A program made the position numbers and the translations under genes. From Mycobacterium talmoniae (lineage in GTDB: Bacteria; Actinomycetota; Actinomycetes; Mycobacteriales; Mycobacteriaceae): a stretch of DNA of 64,000 nt. Shown here in pieces: positions 54,930 through 63,989 of the stretch. Each line of letters begins with the position of its first letter. The first letter of the stretch is position 1. Location of the stretch: positions 1-64,000 of the forward strand of contig PPEA01000254.1 of assembly GCA_002967005.1 (NCBI GenBank). Direction: 5' to 3'. The notes below the pieces were generated by a model, which ran no database searches, was not told the origin of the DNA, and saw only the letters and a list, made by a program, of their open reading frames with translations.

Positions 54930-56527
54930 TGCTGCAACGTCACGGTCGGTCGATCCGACCCGTACTTCCTCTTCAGCTCGGCCTTGGGGAGTTTACCGGT
55001 GACGTTGCGTTCGAATGGCTCTACCACCACAAAGTCGGCGGGCACCTTGTACTTGGCCAACCGCGTTCGACAGTGCTCGGCGATGGCCACGGTGTCGACG
55101 ACCACGCCGGGTTTAGGAATGATTAGTGCGCGGCCCACTTCGCCCCAGCGCTCATCGGCGATCGAAATTACCGCGGCGTCCTCGACGTCAGGATGCTCTT
55201 GCACAACACGTTCGACCTCGGCCGGATAAACGTTCTCCCCACCGGACTTATACATGTCCTTGAACCGGTCGACCATCGTCAAAAAGCCGTCCGCATCCTG
55301 CGTGAGCGCGTCTCCGGTACGAAACCACTCCCCGACGAACGCTTCGTCCTCGTCACGGTTGCGTCGCCAGTAGCCCGGCGTGACAGCCGGACCGTGCGCC
55401 CACACCTCACCGGTCTGCCCTGGCTCGACATCCTGGCCGTCCGGACCGACAAGCCGAAGAACTGTGTATTGCACCGGAAGTCCGCAGGAACCGAATTTCG
55501 TCAGGCTAGCCGCAGGCGGGACCACACTGACGATCGGACCCATCTCGGTGGAACCATAGCCTGTACTCAACGGCCAACCCCGATCGTGGAACGCATTGAG
55601 AACCTCCCAATTGAGGGACCCACCGCCGATCTGGCCGTGCCGCAGGTGGCTGAAGTCGGCGTCGGCGAATTCAGGAACCGAGCTCATCACCTGGTACATG
55701 ACGGGCGCCGCGGAGAAGTGCGTGATACCCCTGCCAGGGTCGGCAAGCAGCTCGACAACGTGAACAGGATCGAAACGGTGCGCCACCACCACCGTACCGC
55801 CCAGCGCCAGAACCGGATTCGTCATACTGTTGAGTCCGGCGGCATGGAAGAACGGCAGTACAGCGAGGTAGCAGCTTGTCGAAGACAACTCGTAGGGCTG
55901 TAACGAGTTCAAGGTCTGGTAGTGCAGCGTCTGGTGGGTGCAGATCGCGCCTTTAGGTCGGCCAGTTGTTCCCGAAGTGTAGAGCAGCTGAACGGGGTCG
56001 GTGAGGCGGCCGACCGAAGCCGCGGGACGGGGGGCGGCAATGGCCGCACCAGCGACGAGGTCGTAACAGGTATCGGGCGCAGCCCCAGTTGCAGCCGCAC
56101 CTACCGCACCGTGAAACGAGGCCAGCTGCCGGACACCGGCGGCAGCCGCAACATCGACTGCGACCTCGCGCATGCCGACGTCGTAAATCAAAACAGCCGG
56201 TTCAGAGTCAATGCACAGGAATTCCAATTCCGCGCGCGCCAGCCGGAAATTCAATGGCACGAAGATAGCGCCGAGGCGCATGCACGCGAACTGCACGATC
56301 AGCACCCAGGGATCATTGTTCGCCAGTACGGCCACCCGGTCGCCCTTGCTGACGTCCAGGTCGTCGGCCAGTGCTCCGGCAAGGCCGGCAACCCTCTCTT
56401 CGAGGGCACGCCACGTCAGCACCGCACCGGTCTGGGCGTCCTCGATCGCGGGCGCATCGGGTCTGCTGCGGCGGTGATAACTCACGACATCGGCAGCAAA
56501 ATGATCAATGCTCATTATTCGTCCCAT
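54926..56527 (-). CDS. FadD-type acyl-CoA ligase
   Basis: 533 aa adenylate-forming enzyme: YTSGTTGRPKGAICTHQTL, YGSTEMGPIV, RTGDALTQDADGFLTMVDR, catalytic Lys in NVTGKLPKAELK. ATG 56527 lies five bases after the luciferase-like gene; ATG 56515 is equally possible. Activates an organic acid for beta-oxidation. Operon: 58848 to 54078. Confidence 0.9.
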   Translation of the reverse strand: MGRIMSIDHFAADVVSYHRRSRPDAPAIEDAQTGAVLTWRALEERVAGLAGALADDLDVSKGDRVAVLANNDPWVLIVQFACMRLGAIFVPLNFRLARAELEFLCIDSEPAVLIYDVGMREVAVDVAAAAGVRQLASFHGAVGAAATGAAPDTCYDLVAGAAIAAPRPAASVGRLTDPVQLLYTSGTTGRPKGAICTHQTLHYQTLNSLQPYELSSTSCYLAVLPFFHAAGLNSMTNPVLALGGTVVVAHRFDPVHVVELLADPGRGITHFSAAPVMYQVMSSVPEFADADFSHLRHGQIGGGSLNWEVLNAFHDRGWPLSTGYGSTEMGPIVSVVPPAASLTKFGSCGLPVQYTVLRLVGPDGQDVEPGQTGEVWAHGPAVTPGYWRRNRDEDEAFVGEWFRTGDALTQDADGFLTMVDRFKDMYKSGGENVYPAEVERVVQEHPDVEDAAVISIADERWGEVGRALIIPKPGVVVDTVAIAEHCRTRLAKYKVPADFVVVEPFERNVTGKLPKAELKRKYGSDRPTVTLQQ

Positions 56528-56532
56528 ACGCT

Positions 56533-57570
56533 TCAGTGCAGCTGCGGAATCACCGCGCTACCAATAAGTTCGACCATATCGCGGTACTCGCCGGCGAGCT
56601 GGCCGCCCATGTCCATGTAGATCAGGTTGGTGTCGGTGGACAGTAACTGCGACCACGTGTTCAGCCGGTCTGCTACCTCGGCGGGACTGCCCACAATGGC
56701 GGGGCCACGAGTGGTGAGAAACTCGAAGTCGAAAGGCTTCTTGATGAACGGCGGCGGGTCGGGGTTAACGCGAGAAATGATTGTCATCATCAACTCGAAG
56801 TAGTTGCGGTAGCGTGGTTCCCACCGCTCTCTGGCCGCCTGGCTGGTGTCGGCTACGTTCACATGCCAGCAGGCACCGATCCGTGGCGGACGCGGATGGC
56901 CGTAGGACGCGAATTTCTCCCGATAGCTGTCTACCACCGGCTTGAACATCTCGGGGTTGCCGAACGCCGAGGGCAGCATCAGGTCAAGGCCGAGCCGGGC
57001 CGCCAGTTCCGTCGAAGACTCCGATGCGCCACCACCGATCCACACCGGCAGGGGACCCACCGGCGCGGGTTGCACCGTGAAGTCGCTAATCGGCGCACGA
57101 TGCCGAGACCCAGGCCAATTGATCTCCTTGCCAGCCCACAATTGGGTGAGCAGCTCGACGTTCTCGGCAAACAGCTCATGGGAGTCGGTCAACTGCTGGC
57201 CAAACAACGTGTAGGTGGAGACGAAGAAATTGCCGCGTCCCACGACGACTTCACAACGCCCACCCGACAGGGCATCCACGGTCGCGTAGTCCTCGGCCAC
57301 CCGGATCGGATCAAGGTTTGCGGCCAACGTCACCGCGGTGGACAACCGCAGCCTGGTGGTCCGCTCCCCGATCGCCGATAGGATCACCGGTGGAGCCGAC
57401 GTCGTGTAGTCCAACCCATGATGTTCCCCGACGTGCACACAGTGGAAGCCGACCTGGTCAGCCGCCACTGCTGCCTCCACAATCGCACGGTGTCGTTCCG
57501 CCGCGGTCTCGGTCCTACCGGTGACCGGGTCGGTGACCACATCTCCCAACGACATCAAGCTCAGTTTCAT
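56533..57570 (-). CDS. LLM-class luciferase-like monooxygenase
   Basis: 345 aa. ATG 57570 follows the excellent site AGGAGGGTGAG. Motifs: FHCVHVGEHHGLDYTTSAPP, LSTAVTLAANLDPIRVAEDY, VDALSGGRCEVVVGRGNFF. Typical flavin-dependent oxygenase or F420 enzyme of the bacterial-luciferase family; the RibA-like gene nearby fits flavin need. The frame upstream to 57645 was not used. Confidence 0.85.
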   Translation of the reverse strand: MKLSLMSLGDVVTDPVTGRTETAAERHRAIVEAAVAADQVGFHCVHVGEHHGLDYTTSAPPVILSAIGERTTRLRLSTAVTLAANLDPIRVAEDYATVDALSGGRCEVVVGRGNFFVSTYTLFGQQLTDSHELFAENVELLTQLWAGKEINWPGSRHRAPISDFTVQPAPVGPLPVWIGGGASESSTELAARLGLDLMLPSAFGNPEMFKPVVDSYREKFASYGHPRPPRIGACWHVNVADTSQAARERWEPRYRNYFELMMTIISRVNPDPPPFIKKPFDFEFLTTRGPAIVGSPAEVADRLNTWSQLLSTDTNLIYMDMGGQLAGEYRDMVELIGSAVIPQLH

Positions 57571-57651
57571 CTCACCCTCCTGTGGAATCAGATCGATAGC
57601 GGTTGCGTTAACGCGAGCACGGCCCCGGCGCGCACGGTATGCCAAGGGCGT

Positions 57652-58848
57652 TCACAAAGCCGCGAACCCGTGCCGTTGCATCCAGTCGTAGACGTGGTCG
57701 ACGGCATCCGACAGATGCGATCGCTGGTCCTGACCGCTGAAATAGTGGTTGGCCTCCGGCAGATCGACGCGTTCCTTGTCCTGATGAGCGACGGCGTCAA
57801 ACACCTGCGACTGGTGGCTGGTGGGAACGGCGTCATCGGCGCCGTTGCACATCAACAGAACCGGGATCGATACCCTCGGCGCGGCGTCGCCAGCGTCGAC
57901 CTGGGCGGTGTCCAGCCCCCACTGGGACAGCCAGCTACGCGTGGTGGTGAAACGCATCAGCGCGCCCGGGCTGGTGTTGGCGACTTCGGGGTCTCCAAGG
58001 TAGCTCCAACGGGGCCTGCGCCCATTGGGTTCGATCGTGGGGTCCAACCAGCGCGGGTCAGCCATCGTGCCATGGACCACGAACGCATGCTCCGCGTGCG
58101 GGCGGCCCGCTCGACCGAACTCGTCCAGCTTTTCCTGGGCGAACGCGGTGATCCGGCGATTTCGCTCGCGCTGCCGCTCGCGGTAGGCGGCTAGGAAGTC
58201 TGCCGGGTACGGCGGCTGGTTCGGATTGGCCGGATCGTACAAGTCAAATTCGACATCCCGATTGCGCTCGGGTGTCAGCTCGTCGGTAACCGAAGCATCC
58301 AGGAACTCCGTCAGCAGGCGGTGGCGGCTGCGCGGGGCGGCCAGCAACAGCACCCCGTCTGCGGGTGCAAGCGCTGTCTCGGCCAGCGGCGTCGGCTCGC
58401 CGGCGGCAGTCTCGGTGATGGCCGGCTTCTCCGCTTCGGCCTGATAGCCCATCATCGGCGAGCCACCGCCACTCCAGCCGGCCAGCACAACCTTGGCGTA
58501 TCCCAGCCGTTCCTTGGCGTCGCGGACGCAGGCCCCGACATCGAGGAGGTGGTTCTCCATCTGCAGCGCCGAGTCTCCTAACGAGTACCGGTTGGCGCAC
58601 CCAATGACGTGGACCCCGGTGCGAGCCAGTTCCGAGAAGAACGGTAGGTAGCCTGGCGAGCCGATGGGGTGCGACGCCACGACCACCGTGTCGGAGTCAT
58701 GTTGCCCACGCAGCAGTTGAGCCTGACGTACCACGTTGTCGCCGATGGTCCCGTACACGTCTTTGCGGACGGACTGCTCCTTTGTCACCACTAGGTACGG
58801 GGTGCGCCGGTAGCTGGTCCGCGCGACCCGGACTGGTTGGGCGCTCAT
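57652..58848 (-). CDS. Alpha/beta-hydrolase family protein
   Basis: 398 aa. Nucleophile elbow LAGWSGGGSPMMGYQ, acid in CNGADDAVPTSHQ, and His in EANHYFSGQDQ. The long middle segment (about residues 150-260) with charged helices is a lid. ATG 58848. First gene of the minus-strand operon; an operator-like palindrome lies 72 bases upstream. Confidence 0.82.
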   Translation of the reverse strand: MSAQPVRVARTSYRRTPYLVVTKEQSVRKDVYGTIGDNVVRQAQLLRGQHDSDTVVVASHPIGSPGYLPFFSELARTGVHVIGCANRYSLGDSALQMENHLLDVGACVRDAKERLGYAKVVLAGWSGGGSPMMGYQAEAEKPAITETAAGEPTPLAETALAPADGVLLLAAPRSRHRLLTEFLDASVTDELTPERNRDVEFDLYDPANPNQPPYPADFLAAYRERQRERNRRITAFAQEKLDEFGRAGRPHAEHAFVVHGTMADPRWLDPTIEPNGRRPRWSYLGDPEVANTSPGALMRFTTTRSWLSQWGLDTAQVDAGDAAPRVSIPVLLMCNGADDAVPTSHQSQVFDAVAHQDKERVDLPEANHYFSGQDQRSHLSDAVDHVYDWMQRHGFAAL

Positions 58849-58919
58849 GCACCCCTCGCTTCCACAACGCTGCGCATCTGATCACCTCAATCTTTCGCTA
58901 CAACCGCTCGGCCAATCTT

Positions 58920-58938
58920 AACCATACATCGTTTGGTT
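58920..58938. promoter_or_regulatory. Operator-like palindrome upstream of hydrolase operon
   Basis: AACCATACATCGTTTGGTT: arms AACCA/TGGTT with AC/GT inner pairs, related to 53293 and 60311. It precedes the gene starting at 58848. Confidence 0.6.
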
Positions 58939-59060
58939 CGGGAAGGCCGCTACCGCTCCGCCCCTCATCCGGGCGCTTGTCGAGAAAGCCGCGCACCACC
59001 GCGCGGAGCTGCCCGGCACCCTTCCCCGGCAGCAAACGTCACATGCTCACCTACATCTCG

Positions 59061-60254
59061 TCAGCCGATAACGTCGAAAGTCAGCTCCAGACTTTCGGGG
59101 CCATTGGCAATTCCTGGGGCCCAACGGACCTCGGTATCGGGGTTGGCAAAGCGCAGGTTGGTGACTCTCTTGAAGAGCTCTTCGAATGCGACCGCAATCT
59201 GGATCCGCGCGAAATGAACTCCCAGGCAACGATGCAACCCTAGCCCGAACCCGGCGTGTCCACCGCGCCGCAGGTCGAACCTCAGGTTTGCGGGATCGTC
59301 GAACTGCGCCTCGTCGCGGTTGGCCGAATCGTACCGAAGGAGTATCTGTTCGCCCTGTTTGATCTGCACCCCGCCGAGTTCGACATCCCGGGTGGCCCGT
59401 CGCCCCAGACAACCGACGGGCGACTCCAGCCGGATGAACTCATCCATGTCCTGGCGGATCCAGGCAGGGTCCCGCACCCGTTTTTCCAGCTCGGGCTGCT
59501 TGGCGAGGTGGTAGGCGATCGATCCCAACGCGCCGCGCGTGGTGTCGAGGCCACCAAGGAACAGGACGGTCACCACCCCGAGCCGCTCCGCATCCGTCAG
59601 GTGCCTGCCGCCCTCCACCGTGCCCGTGGAAATAGCGTTCAAGACGTCGTTGGCATCGGTAGGGTTTTGCGCACGTTCAGCGAGGTACTGTCCGGACAGA
59701 ACAACAAGCTCGAAGTAGGCCTCGTCGGTACCCTCGATCGCCACTCGGACCACTACCTCGGCGGCATGCACCATCTTTGCCGGATCGTCTTCGTTGAAAA
59801 CGGCTCTCGACAACGCGTTTCCGACGAATGGGCCGGCAAACTCCTGGATAAAGTCGAATCGGCCGTGGTGAATGAAGGACTCGATGAGGTCGACGGCGTT
59901 CTTCCGTAGTTCGGGCTCGAACTTCAGCAGGAAGTTGCGGCCGAACAGCGGGTTGAGGATCTTGCGCAGATCGGGTTGGTAGGGCGGATCGGAGTCCAGC
60001 GGATTTAGTCCCACCGGAGACGGCCGGGGCGCGACGCCGGTCGACGAGAAGAGCTCCGGGTCTTCGAGAACTCGCCGCACGTCCTCGTAGCGGCTTACGA
60101 TGTACTGTCCACCGCCATCACCATCGGTATGCGCGACAGGGCATTTGCTGCGAGCATAGGAGAAGACGTCCCACTTGATCTGCTCGTGCTCCGGGTCCCA
60201 CATGTTGTAGTGCGGAAGGATCTCGGCGGGGTCGACACCAAAGTTGGACTGCAT
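59061..60254 (-). CDS. Cytochrome P450
   Basis: 397 aa. I-helix LGGLDTTRG, haem loop FGLGLHRCLG. ATG 60254 is chosen from RBS position; the upstream in-frame extension to 60317 overlaps the operator-like site at 60311. Resembles CYP members of terpenoid/steroid catabolic clusters, by eye only. Last gene on this strand before the hydrolase operon. Confidence 0.88.
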   Translation of the reverse strand: MQSNFGVDPAEILPHYNMWDPEHEQIKWDVFSYARSKCPVAHTDGDGGGQYIVSRYEDVRRVLEDPELFSSTGVAPRPSPVGLNPLDSDPPYQPDLRKILNPLFGRNFLLKFEPELRKNAVDLIESFIHHGRFDFIQEFAGPFVGNALSRAVFNEDDPAKMVHAAEVVVRVAIEGTDEAYFELVVLSGQYLAERAQNPTDANDVLNAISTGTVEGGRHLTDAERLGVVTVLFLGGLDTTRGALGSIAYHLAKQPELEKRVRDPAWIRQDMDEFIRLESPVGCLGRRATRDVELGGVQIKQGEQILLRYDSANRDEAQFDDPANLRFDLRRGGHAGFGLGLHRCLGVHFARIQIAVAFEELFKRVTNLRFANPDTEVRWAPGIANGPESLELTFDVIG

Positions 60255-60310
60255 CTGCCTACTCTTTCCTTCACTTGCCACTTGCGAGATGAACATGCGG
60301 CTCGCCCAGT

Positions 60311-60330
60311 TAACCATCGTTGTTCGGTTT
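60311..60330. promoter_or_regulatory. Operator-like palindrome upstream of P450
   Basis: TAACCATCGTTGTTCGGTTT: AACC and GGTT arms 10 bases apart, in the gap between the P450 and the alcohol dehydrogenase. Part of the same set as 46671, 53293 and 58920. Confidence 0.5.
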
Positions 60331-60342
60331 GGGCAATGATCC

Positions 60343-61452
60343 TCAGAACGTGATCATGCCGCGCATGATGGTTCCACTGAGCAGGTCGTCATAGCCCTCG
60401 TTAACCTGGTCGAGGGTGTAGGTCTTGGTGACGAGCTCCTTGAGCTTGAGCTCCCCCCGCTTATACAACGAGAGCAGCCGGGGCAAATCGGCGTGCGGAT
60501 TACATCCGCCGAATACGTTGCCGACGATCTCCTTTTGACTGAGGATCACATCCACCAGCACGACATCGACGTTGGTGACGTTCGGATTCGCAACCGACGT
60601 GAGGCATGCCCGCCCGCCCTTGCGGGTCAGCAGCATCAGCGGCAGCAACATGTCGCCGGTCATCAGGCTCGCGGTCATGATGGTCTTGTCGGCCATCACA
60701 CCTTTGGTCAACTCGGTGACCAGTGGCATTGCCTCCTCCATCGACGCGGCCGAATGGGTGGCGCCAAGCAATTCAGACTGTTGTCGGCGGAACGGAACAG
60801 GATCGACCGCAACGATGACCTCCGCGCCAGCGATCCGAGACCCCTGGATCGCACTCGACCCAAGTCCACCGCAACCGACCACAACCACGGTATCTCCTGG
60901 ACCGACCTGGGCGCGGTTGACCGCCGCGCCGAATCCCGTTGCCACACCGCACCCCACGAGCGAGGCCAATTCCAGCGGGATGTCGTCATCGATCTTCACG
61001 CACGAGTCTTGGTGGACGACGGCATACGGGCTGAAGGTTCCCAGTAGCGACATCCGACCCAGTCCCTGCCCGCGGGCATGGGTACGTGGTTTGCCGTCCG
61101 CGATGGGCAATCCAGCCATGATGACGGCGCCGTGGTCACACAACACGGAGTTGCCGCTGGCACACCAACGGCAATGCCCACACGCCGGCATGAAGGCCAT
61201 CACCACGTGGTCGCCCGGCTTGAGCCGTGTCACCCCGGCGCCGACCTCCTCAACAACCCCCGCGCCCTCGTGGCCGCCGACGAGCGGAAGACCGATCGGC
61301 ATGTCCCCCTTCACCCCATGGTCGTCGGAATGACACAGGCCGCTGGAGGCCAGCCTCACACGCACCTCGCCGGGCATCGGATCGTCGAGTTCGACTTCCT
61401 CGACACTCCACCTCTGTCCGACCTCCCACAGGATGGCCGCTGTTGTCTTCAC
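60343..61452 (-). CDS. Zn-dependent (NDMA-type) alcohol dehydrogenase
   Basis: 369 aa medium-chain dehydrogenase. Catalytic zinc ligands in GLCHSDDHG and GGHEGAGVVE; structural zinc Cys in CGHCRWCASGNSVLC; NAD fold VVVVGCGGLGSSAIQG. Size and sequence fit the mycobacterial MDO/NDMA-dependent family. Oxidises an alcohol, possibly from the adjacent P450. Confidence 0.9.
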   Translation of the reverse strand: MKTTAAILWEVGQRWSVEEVELDDPMPGEVRVRLASSGLCHSDDHGVKGDMPIGLPLVGGHEGAGVVEEVGAGVTRLKPGDHVVMAFMPACGHCRWCASGNSVLCDHGAVIMAGLPIADGKPRTHARGQGLGRMSLLGTFSPYAVVHQDSCVKIDDDIPLELASLVGCGVATGFGAAVNRAQVGPGDTVVVVGCGGLGSSAIQGSRIAGAEVIVAVDPVPFRRQQSELLGATHSAASMEEAMPLVTELTKGVMADKTIMTASLMTGDMLLPLMLLTRKGGRACLTSVANPNVTNVDVVLVDVILSQKEIVGNVFGGCNPHADLPRLLSLYKRGELKLKELVTKTYTLDQVNEGYDDLLSGTIMRGMITF

Positions 61453-61534
61453 TGGTTCTCCTTATATGAGTAGGGAAGCTACGAGCGCCAAGCAACTGCA
61501 GGCCGGCGGGTAAGACACCTTCCAATGCTGCCCT

Positions 61535-62749
61535 CTACCGGATATCGAATTCGATCGGCAGTGCGTTGAGGAGACGACTCATTCCAGGTCGTCTGGACAG
61601 TTCCGTCCCCGGAGCGAGTCGGATGTTCGTGATCCGTTCGAGTAGGGTGTCGATCGCGATCCGAATCTGTTGTCGTGCAAGGTGCATGCCGATGCAGCGG
61701 TGCACGCCCATTCCGAACGCGACATGCGGATTTCGTTCTCGGTCGAAGCGGACTTCGTCTGGGCGCTCGAAAACGTCGGCGTCCCGGTTGGCGCTGGCAA
61801 AATACACGAGCACCCGGTCACCCGCGTGCAGCTGGGCACCGTTGAGGTCCACATCGCGAGTCACGATGCGTCCCATCGCGCCCACCGGTGAGCTGTGCCG
61901 GAGAAATTCGTCCAAGACAGTGCGCTCCCATCCGGGCCTACGAAGTCGCTGCTCGAACGAAGCATCGACAGCGAGTTGTAGCAGCATGTCACCAATCGCC
62001 ACCTTCGTGGTATCCAAGCCGCCGATGAACAGAACTTGCACCACGCCGACGCGTTCGGCATCGGTCAGCGGACGGCCGGCCACCGTACCGGTCGTGATGG
62101 CTTCGACGATGTCTCCTGGTCGGGAACTGACGGTGCGTTCCTCGACGAATCCGACCATGAGCTGATAGAAATCCACGACCCCTGAGATGTCGCCGGTGAT
62201 GAAGCGCTCGTTGCAGGCCGCGGCCTCGCGGAAGAGTCCCCCATCGTCATCTTCGAAGATCACTGATGCCAACACGTTCGTGACGAACGGGTTGCTGAAG
62301 TCCTGCATGGCTTCGCACCGACCTGACCCCATCCAGGGGTCCATAGCGGCGACCGCGATATCGCGTACCCGCCCATCGTTGGCCGCAAGCCGCTTCGGAT
62401 GGAAGAACGGGTTCAGCAACTGCCGGAAGTCATGCTGCAGTGGAGGGTCCGTGTCGAGAGGAGGCAGCAACACACCCCCGTTGCCGGTGATGTTGGTGTA
62501 CTGCGTGGACGAGAAGGTCTCAGGATCGGTGAGGACGCGTCGAACGTCCTCGTACCGGGTCGCGATGTAATAACCACCGGTGGCCGAAGTGTGTGGCACG
62601 GGGCAGTGCTGGCGCGCGTAGCCGAGTATTTCCTCCCAGCGGTCACTGTGCTCCGGCTGGAAGAAGTCGAAGTCCGGCAAGAGGCCAGCGATCTCACCTT
62701 CGTCGGGCAACTGCGGATGCTCAGCCTGGCGGCTCGTGGTGTCGGTCAT
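61535..62749 (-). CDS. Cytochrome P450
   Basis: 404 aa. I-helix IGGLDTTKV, haem loop FGMGVHRCIG. ATG 62749 after GGGAGG. Similar to the P450 at 59061 in architecture. Followed by the alcohol dehydrogenase (82-base gap), suggesting hydroxylation then oxidation. Confidence 0.9.
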   Translation of the reverse strand: MTDTTSRQAEHPQLPDEGEIAGLLPDFDFFQPEHSDRWEEILGYARQHCPVPHTSATGGYYIATRYEDVRRVLTDPETFSSTQYTNITGNGGVLLPPLDTDPPLQHDFRQLLNPFFHPKRLAANDGRVRDIAVAAMDPWMGSGRCEAMQDFSNPFVTNVLASVIFEDDDGGLFREAAACNERFITGDISGVVDFYQLMVGFVEERTVSSRPGDIVEAITTGTVAGRPLTDAERVGVVQVLFIGGLDTTKVAIGDMLLQLAVDASFEQRLRRPGWERTVLDEFLRHSSPVGAMGRIVTRDVDLNGAQLHAGDRVLVYFASANRDADVFERPDEVRFDRERNPHVAFGMGVHRCIGMHLARQQIRIAIDTLLERITNIRLAPGTELSRRPGMSRLLNALPIEFDIR

Positions 62750-63003
62750 TGCGCGGTCCTCCCTGAGGTGCTGCATCGCCGGAGTCGCTACCGCCAACGA
62801 GCTGGCTGTGGCGCATCCTTGCGTCCCGGATAACGTGGATCACATAGCGCATTAATCTAACGGCGATTGTCTATGCAGACAACCCGTGCCGGGTGCGTCG
62901 TTTTGTGACCCCACAGTCGCGTCTGCGGTCCCGGCAGAATTAGTCGGTCGCGACCACTACGGTAGCGGTCAGGATCGCGTTCGAACTCGACGACATGGTC
63001 GGC

Positions 63004-63210
63004 TTACACCACCGGTTGCGGCGGCACGAACCCGACCGGGGTACGACGGGCGAACCGCCGCTGGCCGTCGACCTTGATGTATTCGTCGTCGTAGTAGCCG
63101 TGCGCGTCCAGCGGGGTGCCATTGACCGTGCCGGCGGTGCGTAGGTGGCAGGTGCCTTTCGCGCGGTTGCCGTCGAGTTCGGTGATGCGCTCATTGCTGA
63201 CGATGTGCAT
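63004..63210 (-). pseudogene. SnoaL/NTF2-like protein, C-terminal fragment
   Basis: Encodes MHIVSNERITELDGNRAKGT ... DGQRRFARRTPV, the second half of a SnoaL_4-like domain. The N-terminal half is missing; the fragment starts at an ATG that overlaps the stop of the truncated luciferase-like gene (TGATG), so it could be translated in tandem. A deletion joined the two genes. Confidence 0.65.
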
Positions 63211-63989
63211 CACAAGCGGGCGGCTTCGAGCTTGGCCTCGTCGGGATGGAGCAGGACGCAGACCCACAGCGCGATGCGGAACTGGTCGGGGTCGCGGCCC
63301 TTCTGCTCGACCTGCCGGCGGACCGCCCGGATCGCCTCCGCGGTTTGCTCCGGCGAGGTGAGCGCGTTGGGTGCCGCGATCGCGAGACCGTCAGCCCAGG
63401 AGGTAGCGTAGTCGAGGAGCTGCGGACCGCCGCCCAGCACCCACAGCGTCGGTCGATATTGCTTTGCACCGCCGAGGTATGCGCGCTTGAACTTCCAGCG
63501 CCGGCCGTCGAAGTCGATGGGCCCGTCGGTGTCGAGGATCTGCCGGTAGATCTGGAACAGGTCCTTCATCCGCGACATCCCCTGGTTGGTGGGACGTCCG
63601 AACGGCCCGGTCTGTTTGAGCTCTCCGCTGCCGATCTGGAAGTTCGCACGCCCTTCGGTCAAGTGCGCGAGCGTCAGCATCGACTGCACCAGCTCTGCTG
63701 GTCCACGTCGGACGCTGTCGGACGTCAGATGCAGGTTCAGCTTCGGTGCCGCCGCGTGGATATACGGCGCGACCATGAACGCGTCCATCGCCGAATCGGG
63801 GTCCCCGATCAACCCTGCGAGCGGGGTGTTCTCCGGGGTCCACAGTTGTTGTGGCGCAAAGCCGGCAAGCTGGTCGGGTATGAGCACGCCATCGACGTGG
63901 CCGCTGTCTTGCAGGGCGCAGCATTGGTCGGCGATGGCACCGGCCGGGAAGTGGCTATCGGTCCAGACACCGACACAGGTTTCGAGCAT
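63210..63989 (-). CDS. LLM-class oxidoreductase, C-terminally truncated
   Basis: 259 aa of a luciferase-like flavin enzyme (family length about 340-370). Contains QIGSGELKQTGPFGRPTNQG, MKDLFQIYRQILDTDGPIDF and WVLGGGPQLLDYATSWADG. Ends abruptly after HPDEAKLEAARL where a SnoaL fragment begins. ATG 63989 is near the window end. Likely non-functional or altered. Confidence 0.75.
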   Translation of the reverse strand: MLETCVGVWTDSHFPAGAIADQCCALQDSGHVDGVLIPDQLAGFAPQQLWTPENTPLAGLIGDPDSAMDAFMVAPYIHAAAPKLNLHLTSDSVRRGPAELVQSMLTLAHLTEGRANFQIGSGELKQTGPFGRPTNQGMSRMKDLFQIYRQILDTDGPIDFDGRRWKFKRAYLGGAKQYRPTLWVLGGGPQLLDYATSWADGLAIAAPNALTSPEQTAEAIRAVRRQVEQKGRDPDQFRIALWVCVLLHPDEAKLEAARL

